Of a stretch of 24,813 nucleotides of DNA, positions 20,557 to 24,813 are shown one piece after another. A program made the position numbers and the translations under genes. This stretch comes from a virus. Position 1 is the stretch's first letter. Every line of letters begins with the position of its first letter. The notes under the pieces are model-generated. The model did no database searches, was not told the DNA's origin, and worked only from the letters and a program-made list of their open reading frames with translations. Where the stretch lies: positions 1 through 24,813 of the IMG/VR virus record IMGVR_UViG_3300007346_000217. The stretch is one strand, 5' to 3'.

Positions 20557-21420
20557 TTAAAGAGCCGCGTCAGAAGTAATTTTGACGATCTTGTTTTGGT
20601 CAAGAATACCAGCACCGAAAGCGGCACTAGCAACAACTTCGAAACCACGGATTGATTCATCACGCTGAAGAGCAATACGAAGATCACGCTTCAATGTCAT
20701 ACCAATCGCCGCAGGATGGAATACAGCACTGATTGCGTCATTACCAGAATCTGTGTCGATTGAAGCAGATTCGTAAATGTCGATACCAGCCACTGTGCCC
20801 AAATAGTAACTACGAGCAGCAGCGTTTGCTAAATCGTTAGCACTGAATTGACCACCTGAGTTTAGGATAGTCTTCTTAAGGTTGTAAGCAGCAAGTGGGT
20901 GGACAACAGCAACCAAACCTGTCATTGGCACACTGTTGTTACGAAGTGTAGCCGCAGCCTTAAGGATGTGGTCGATTGTCATTTCTGCGCCTGCGCCTGG
21001 ACCTACGTCTGTAGAAGCACTTGTGAATAGGTCTACAACAACTTCGTCCATTGCTTGAGCAACGGCATCACCAAGCACACGACCTACGTCTTGTGCCACT
21101 GCTAGTGGTGAGGACTCAACTACGATGTCCTGGATAGTTGCCATTGAGCCGTATTCAGCGGCTGTGATGTCTACTGCTGTAGCAGCAACATCTGTGTTAG
21201 AAAGGTCAGCACCAGCAGTAATTGCTGTTAGACCTGTTACACGTGGCCATACAGGCACTGATGCTGTAAGACCTGGTGTGCCTACCATGTTGTAAACTGT
21301 TACCAGGTTACGAAGTAGGGCGTTTTCGTTAAAAGTAAATTGGGCACTCTGTGTGACGTTTTCAAAAAGTTGACCTTCTGAGTTACCGCCGCCTTGGCCC
21401 GCATCTAATTCATTTGCCAT
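20557..21420 (-). CDS. Major capsid protein, HK97-like fold, 287 aa
   Basis: At 287 residues and rich in Ala and Val, without Cys, this protein follows the scaffold gene and ends before the connector. Features in order are a flexible Gly-rich N-terminus, FNENALLRNLVTVYN, a long helix AVAQDVGRVLGDAVAQAMDE (about 106-125, the spine helix of the HK97 fold), then VVHPLAAYNLKKTIL (P-domain) and YLGTVAGIDIYES (A-domain). There is no protease gene; a separate scaffold is used. AAGGA lies eight bases before the start. Codon use is more even than in neighbours, as expected for a highly expressed gene. Confidence 0.88.
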   Translation of the reverse strand: MANELDAGQGGGNSEGQLFENVTQSAQFTFNENALLRNLVTVYNMVGTPGLTASVPVWPRVTGLTAITAGADLSNTDVAATAVDITAAEYGSMATIQDIVVESSPLAVAQDVGRVLGDAVAQAMDEVVVDLFTSASTDVGPGAGAEMTIDHILKAAATLRNNSVPMTGLVAVVHPLAAYNLKKTILNSGGQFSANDLANAAARSYYLGTVAGIDIYESASIDTDSGNDAISAVFHPAAIGMTLKRDLRIALQRDESIRGFEVVASAAFGAGILDQNKIVKITSDAAL

Positions 21421-21435
21421 GATTTAAATCCTTCT

Positions 21436-22131
21436 TTATACTGTTTTAAAATTCCTTGTATTCCCAACCGCATATTTCTCTTTAAAGATTTTTCTATGCT
21501 CAGGGTTGCTCATATCAAGGTCAGATAACTTAACTTCTCTTGAAGTTGTGTGTTTTACATTTCCACTACTGCCACTTCCACTTGGGTTAGCAGTCCTGAA
21601 ATATGCGTTTTGCGTTAGAAACTCTTCCACTGCTTGATCTACACTAACTGGTAGAGCATTGTTGGTGTCATATCTAACATTTCCGTCTGAATCAATTACT
21701 TCAACTTGTCCGCTTTCATTTAAACGCACAGCAGACTTCATTAACTGAGCCACATGCTCCGGATTAACTGCTTTATGCTTGCTTGCCGCATTCAATAAAG
21801 CGCCATCAATCTGGACACGCTGTAATTCATTTTGAAGTTGAGTAATACGGCTATCCGCTTCACTCTTTTGCTTTTGTAGTAATTCCTCAAACTGATTCTT
21901 TTTCATCATCTCTGCTTCTCGTGCTTGCTCTTGCTGTGATTTCAGAGTCTGATATTCCTCAATATCAATGCCTTCAAATTTACGCTCTACCTGCTTTAGG
22001 CGGTTAGCAATAATTCTGTCAACATCTTCCTGAGTAAATGTTTTTGTTTCCTGGTCTGTTAAGTTACCTGTTTCCACAGCGGCACCAGTAGCCTCTGTCA
22101 CAGTATTATCGATGTTTGTATTATCGTCCAT
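21436..22131 (-). CDS. Capsid scaffolding protein, 231 aa
   Basis: The protein is acidic, with a disordered N-terminus, then a motif FTQEDVDRIIANRLKQVERK (residues 32-51), which is the usual opening of phage scaffolds of the DUF4355/minor structural GP20 type. A strong coiled coil follows at about residues 55-110 (KSQQEQAREAEMMKKNQFEE, then further Gln/Glu heptads). The C-terminus is basic and could bind the capsid protein. The scaffold would fill the procapsid and leave before packaging. It lies between portal and capsid genes. GGGAG is nine bases before the ATG and a TATAAATA site lies 67 bases upstream. Confidence 0.8.
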   Translation of the reverse strand: MDDNTNIDNTVTEATGAAVETGNLTDQETKTFTQEDVDRIIANRLKQVERKFEGIDIEEYQTLKSQQEQAREAEMMKKNQFEELLQKQKSEADSRITQLQNELQRVQIDGALLNAASKHKAVNPEHVAQLMKSAVRLNESGQVEVIDSDGNVRYDTNNALPVSVDQAVEEFLTQNAYFRTANPSGSGSSGNVKHTTSREVKLSDLDMSNPEHRKIFKEKYAVGNTRNFKTV

Positions 22132-22176
22132 CTTAAACGTCTCCCTCGAAGGTTAGTTAAACTTTGGGGGTTTATC

Positions 22177-22190
22177 TTAAACCGGTTTAA
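22177..22190. promoter_or_regulatory. 14-bp perfect palindrome before the scaffold gene
   Basis: TTAAACCGGTTTAA is fully self-complementary and sits in the 70-base gap between portal and scaffold, downstream of the TATAAATA site. It could be an operator or a short hairpin. Confidence 0.45.
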
Positions 22191-22198
22191 CTGTATGT

Positions 22199-22206
22199 TA
22201 TTTATA
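22199..22206 (-). promoter_or_regulatory. T4-late-promoter-like octamer TATAAATA before scaffold/capsid
   Basis: TATAAATA overlaps the portal stop codon and precedes the scaffold and capsid genes, where extra late transcription would be useful. The leader would be about 60 bases and contain the palindrome at 22177-22190. Confidence 0.5.
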
Positions 22207-23662
22207 CAGTGCCTTCCCCGGGCACTGTTACGCCCATTGAGGCGTGGTCTTCCTTGATTTCATCCAGGATTGGTTGTAAATCCTCTTCCTCAGTAATGAG
22301 CAAGCGGGCAATCTCATCGTGGATGTAATGTTGGAAACTGTTGTGTGGCACTAATTCAAGTGCCTTCTTGTATAATTCTAAATCAGCGTGTTTATCACGT
22401 AGGTCGAAACTGTCCTCATATTCCACATGGAAGTCGTCGTCTGGTTGGATGTCTTGCCAAGCAAAAAACATTTTCCAGATCTTCTTTTCTGCGTCTTCGA
22501 TCATCATACTATAATCGCTGAGTTTAGCATTTAACATTTCTCTCTCTACCTGTAGACTAACTCCGCTTTGTGGTGTATTACGCACTGCTTTGATAGCACT
22601 TAGGTGAGTCATTTCATTGATAGCATCTACTTTCTGCTGAATAGCATTTAGAATACTTTCAACACTAGCACCTGTTGGTTGTAACAAATAAGGCTGAATG
22701 TTGGTATTTTCAGTTACAGTGATAATCGCACCTGCTCCACCATTTACTTCTGTGCTGGGCTCAGCAACAATACTTGGGTGGCTTGACAAGCGGATACTCT
22801 GATACAATTCACTAGTTAAGTTGTAGATCTCACGTTGGATATCACATACATCGCCAATTGGGCTTGTGCCGATACCTTTGTGAAAACTTTTGTCTGATTG
22901 GACATGAATAAATGGCACCCAACCTAGTGGGTTAGCAAATTCTTCATAGTTAAGTATCTCACCATACTCACTAATGATGTTGTCATTGTTAGCAGTAGTG
23001 TCACCATAGGTTAATCCATTACTGGTGCTGGCATAATCTTTTTTGCTCACTGTGTATACTTCAACACGGTCAGGATACCAGCAACGTAGGACATCATAAT
23101 CAGCATATGATTCGTCAACTACGCAGATGTAAGTGAGTTTGCGTTTGCCGTTAATCATACGCTCATAACGCCAATTACGCACATTGGTTGGATTGTATAA
23201 TGTAGTAAACGCACGAATGCCCATGTCTATTTCCTGGGCTAGTGTATCAACTTGATATGATGGGCGATCAACGCCTACCCATGATCCACCATATATAATT
23301 ACCATATCCATAACTTCACGCATAAAATGGTCTAATTCTGTGCCATCTAAATCTGCGTTTTCTTTGAATTCCATAACAAACGGATCGTCAACAAGTTTAC
23401 CTAAACTACGAGTTGGCTCATTACGGAAGATAAAACTTCTATAAGCGTCTACTGTTTGTTTAACGTGATTTTGTAATGCTGTATCCAATAGTCTTTGTTT
23501 GTATTGGTTGCCAGGTGCTTGGTCTTCAGCAATATACTTTCTTAAATAGGCACCATCTCTATATTCTTCTGCTCCCATATAGGATCTCATATAGTAGTCC
23601 CAGCGAAACAGATATTCAGCATAGCCATTGTGGACTTTGCGTAAATCTTCTATTTGTAACAT
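22202..23662 (-). CDS. Portal protein, 486 aa
   Basis: A 486-residue protein of the usual siphophage portal size and acid/aromatic balance. Features are an N-terminal clip entry with YLRKYIAEDQ and YKQRLLDTALQNHVKQTVDA (about 41-73), then FRNEPTR, typical of DUF4055/SPP1-like portals. A segment NPLGWVPFIHVQSDKSFHKG is followed by GDVCDIQREIYNLTSEL (about 267-283), the wing and stem helix region; ending with LLITEEEDLQPILDEIKED (tunnel and crown helices). Twelve copies form the DNA gate and docking site of the terminase. The start has GAGG seven bases upstream. The upstream region contains two NATAAATA sites. Confidence 0.88.
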   Translation of the reverse strand: MLQIEDLRKVHNGYAEYLFRWDYYMRSYMGAEEYRDGAYLRKYIAEDQAPGNQYKQRLLDTALQNHVKQTVDAYRSFIFRNEPTRSLGKLVDDPFVMEFKENADLDGTELDHFMREVMDMVIIYGGSWVGVDRPSYQVDTLAQEIDMGIRAFTTLYNPTNVRNWRYERMINGKRKLTYICVVDESYADYDVLRCWYPDRVEVYTVSKKDYASTSNGLTYGDTTANNDNIISEYGEILNYEEFANPLGWVPFIHVQSDKSFHKGIGTSPIGDVCDIQREIYNLTSELYQSIRLSSHPSIVAEPSTEVNGGAGAIITVTENTNIQPYLLQPTGASVESILNAIQQKVDAINEMTHLSAIKAVRNTPQSGVSLQVEREMLNAKLSDYSMMIEDAEKKIWKMFFAWQDIQPDDDFHVEYEDSFDLRDKHADLELYKKALELVPHNSFQHYIHDEIARLLITEEEDLQPILDEIKEDHASMGVTVPGEGTV

Positions 23663-23670
23663 TTTATATC

Positions 23671-23705
23671 CTCAATTGAGTGTTGTTTTTACTGACCGTC
23701 GGTCA
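23671..23705. promoter_or_regulatory. Two small palindromes in the portal leader
   Basis: CTCAATTGAG (23671-23680) is a perfect 10-bp palindrome and contains the ribosome site GAGG on the minus strand. TGACCGTCGGTCA (23693-23705) has perfect 6-bp halves around one base. The second looks like a dimer-binding operator; the first may hide the ribosome site in a hairpin. Confidence 0.4.
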
Positions 23706-23743
23706 TAGACATAGTGTCCTTGGTGAGCAATACCAATATAATG

Positions 23744-23751
23744 TATTTATG
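23744..23751 (-). promoter_or_regulatory. T4-late-promoter-like octamer CATAAATA before the portal gene
   Basis: CATAAATA lies 81 bases before the portal start and downstream of the 9-bp hairpin at 23762-23783. No -35 box is needed for T4-type late promoters. Confidence 0.45.
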
Positions 23752-23761
23752 CCAGAAGAAT

Positions 23762-23783
23762 GGGGATCAGTCACCTGATCCCC
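23762..23783. repeat. Perfect 9-bp hairpin in the gap before the portal
   Basis: GGGGATCAG and CTGATCCCC are separated by TCAC. No T tract follows on either strand. It might protect the 5' end of the portal mRNA or mark a processing site. Confidence 0.65.
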
Positions 23784-23813
23784 GAGTGCGAGGTTACCAT
23801 AAAGTAACAGTAT

Positions 23814-23821
23814 TATTTATA
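23814..23821 (-). promoter_or_regulatory. T4-late-promoter-like octamer TATAAATA right after the terminator
   Basis: TATAAATA follows the T tract of the terminator at once, so a new transcript for the head and tail genes could start where the previous one ends. Confidence 0.5.
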
Positions 23822-23858
23822 AAAAAGCCCCCACTCAAAGGAGAATATGAGTGAGGGC
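23821..23858 (-). terminator. Rho-independent terminator ending the ART-like gene pair
   Basis: On the minus strand GCCCTCACTC and GAGTGGGGGC form a 10-bp stem with one G-U pair and a 12-base loop, followed directly by six Ts. It separates the two small ADP-ribosyltransferase-like genes from the portal operon. Confidence 0.85.
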
Positions 23859-23957
23859 GAGTGCTCGATATCATTACCGCTACAGTGTGTAAACTCTTAC
23901 ACTTTTATGGACTCCCATATGGCGCTGTAGCCCTGCCTATTCACAGGAGTGTGAATT
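23859..23957 (-). other. Structured 3' untranslated stretch between ART-like gene and terminator
   Basis: No gene is seen in these 99 bases. GCTACAG/CTGTAGC (23879-23885 with 23925-23931) encloses GTGTAA/TTACAC (23887-23902), and CCATATGG (23914-23921) is palindromic. With the terminator it could be a small stable RNA or an mRNA 3' end. It is too short for a tRNA. Confidence 0.35.
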
Positions 23958-24380
23958 CTATTCTATACCAAGTTGACGGGCCGCTTCTGGTGTAACACTG
24001 AATCCTGTTGCTGATCCATCACGCATAATAGTAACGCCCTCTGGTAAGTTAATGTTTGTTGGTATACTTGCTACCCAAGTTTTGTCAATTGGTATAGGCT
24101 TGCTGTATTTCCAAGTTTTGTTATTTGTAAAAGCAGTATGTTTATCACCACTGCTCAAGAATTGTTTTTTAAGCACATATTTAGGGATCTTGTAAACTAC
24201 AATCTCTTCGCCTTGATGCTTTGCGTGTTTGAGAAATGTAATAATTCTAGCATCTATATCATTACCTGCTAAAAATACAACATTATTGTAAGTATTACCA
24301 CTACCAGGCTGAATGTATCCATCACGTTGGATAGATTCATAGTTTTCTTTAGTAGTGCCGTGATAAAAGAATTTAGGCAT
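23958..24380 (-). CDS. ADP-ribosyltransferase-fold (KptA/ART-like) small protein, 140 aa
   Basis: The start at 24380 overlaps the upstream stop (TAATG) with GGAG eight bases before it; a frame from 24410 is longer but overlaps the upstream gene more and lacks a ribosome site. The product opens with FFYHGTTKENYESIQRDGYI: strand, H-G-T, then a helix and 'GxIxPG', as in KptA/Tpt1 and other ART-fold enzymes that bind NAD or 2'-phosphates. VVFLAGNDIDARIITFLKHA and IVVYKIPKYVL follow, then SKPIPIDKTWVAS, matching the usual 'yxxxIPpxxI'. A clear catalytic Glu is not identifiable by eye. It may modify host proteins or RNA as T4 Alt/Mod do, or act as a toxin. The function is inference. Confidence 0.5.
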   Translation of the reverse strand: MPKFFYHGTTKENYESIQRDGYIQPGSGNTYNNVVFLAGNDIDARIITFLKHAKHQGEEIVVYKIPKYVLKKQFLSSGDKHTAFTNNKTWKYSKPIPIDKTWVASIPTNINLPEGVTIMRDGSATGFSVTPEAARQLGIE

Positions 24381-24691
24381 TACACTGTCTCCTCTAACTC
24401 TACTATACAATTAACGGGTATCACACGCTCTCTGATTATATAATAATCACCGTTGCGTTTGTTTAAGAAGTCACCGTGATTCTCTACTTGTAGTCCGTCA
24501 ACACGGATCTCCAATATAACCAACTGTCGATCTTGTGATTGACAAGCCCGTAAACTACTCAACGGATTATCACAACACCAAATGCCAAGTGGCTTGTCCT
24601 GTTTGTATTTTATGTCATAATAACAGTGGAAACCCGTGTCACGCATTTGGTGTTTGTAGAATTCCAATGGCAATGTGTGATACAATAACAT
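24380..24691 (-). CDS. Second ART-like small protein, 103 aa
   Basis: The ATG at 24691 has GGAGG seven bases upstream and overlaps the previous stop (TGATG); GTG at 24694 is too close to GGAGG. The product begins LLYHTLPLEFYKHQMRDTGF, similar to the strand-H-T-helix-G opening of its downstream neighbour. It continues with GIWCCDNPLSSLRAC, LVILEIRVDG and ends YYIIRERVIPVNCIVELEE, again like the 'y.i...Ippe.i' ending of ART-fold proteins. At 103 residues it is small for an active transferase and could be a minimal or degenerate member. It is translationally coupled to the 140-residue gene. Cys-rich (three near 50-57). Confidence 0.4.
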   Translation of the reverse strand: MLLYHTLPLEFYKHQMRDTGFHCYYDIKYKQDKPLGIWCCDNPLSSLRACQSQDRQLVILEIRVDGLQVENHGDFLNKRNGDYYIIRERVIPVNCIVELEETV

Positions 24692-24813
24692 CACGCTGCC
24701 TCCAGTTTGGATTGTTTCTGTAATGTTAACTTTTCTTCAGTTAGTTGTTGGACTAACTCAATTCTGGCTGGTGAAGCCATCAATTGACCCAGTAGATAGA
24801 GGTCATAATTGAT
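24691..24813 (-). CDS. C-terminal fragment of an unknown gene (runs off right edge)
   Basis: The frame is open from the window edge to a TGA at 24691-24693, giving 40 residues (YDLYLLGQLMASPARIELVQ and a charged Lys/Gln-rich helix after it). The stop overlaps the next ATG, so the gene is coupled to the ART-like pair. No family can be named from this piece. Gene order in other phages would allow a terminase or an accessory gene here. Confidence 0.6.
   Translation of the reverse strand: MNYDLYLLGQLMASPARIELVQQLTEEKLTLQKQSKLEAA

Noticed and set aside
5736-23915. Shared 11-mer TTATGGACTCC in the two non-coding regions near 5.74 kb and 23.9 kb
   Set aside because: An 11-base match between two places in 25 kb is expected by chance many times over, and the flanks do not align.
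23879-23931. Possible tRNA from the 7-bp GCTACAG/CTGTAGC stem
   Set aside because: Only 53 bases from end to end, no T-loop consensus and no D or anticodon arm of correct size.
1-24813. CRISPR array, insertion sequence or integrase
   Set aside because: No regularly spaced repeats, transposase or recombinase motifs were seen on either strand.

Overview
This window is a late-gene region of a tailed double-stranded DNA phage (Caudoviricetes), most likely with a siphovirus-type, non-contractile tail. Every gene I accept lies on the minus strand, so transcription runs from high to low coordinates. The DNA is AT-rich, genes are tightly packed with many TAATG, TGATG and ATGA overlaps, and no integrase, repressor or host gene is visible. 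Portal, coiled-coil scaffold, HK97-like capsid, connector, tail terminator, tail tube, frameshifted chaperone, tape measure and tail tip follow one another in standard siphophage order. Protein style (beta-rich fibre repeats, a DUF2163 and NlpC/P60 tail-tip set, a small class I methyltransferase) suggests an aquatic, environmental phage. That habitat is inference.

Right to left: (1) 24813-23958, the 3' end of an unknown gene and two small coupled genes that look like ADP-ribosyltransferase-fold proteins, closed by a rho-independent terminator at 23821-23858. (2) 23662-18359, head and neck genes, the tail tube, and a tail assembly chaperone with a GGGAAAC -1 frameshift site that is not apparent from single open frames. 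(3) 18357-6401, tape measure, a 1453-residue mosaic distal tail protein, DUF2163-like hub, NlpC/P60-like peptidase, J-like tip and fibre. The last four resemble the tail-tip set of gene transfer agents. (4) 6391-4534, an accessory island with small unknown genes, three consensus-grade sigma70-type promoters that share an extended -10 and overlap palindromes, and about 330 bp of structured non-coding DNA with 15-bp and 11-bp perfect inverted repeats. (5) 4533-1, a second structured non-coding stretch, a DUF115/sialyltransferase-like protein, unknown genes, a TerS-like HTH protein, an XhlA-like coiled-coil/membrane protein, two paralogous virion-type proteins, a tiny Lys/Pro peptide, and the start of a SAM methyltransferase.

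The most unusual signal is regulatory. The octamer NATAAATA, the late-promoter core of T4-like phages, occurs on the coding strand at eight gene boundaries or non-coding positions, twice inside genes, and not at all that I could find in the opposite orientation. This suggests that a phage with a siphovirus-type structural module uses a T4 gp55-like late sigma factor. The accessory island at 4.5-6 kb seems also to carry its own host-type promoters, as an independently expressed cargo segment would. All counts were made by eye.
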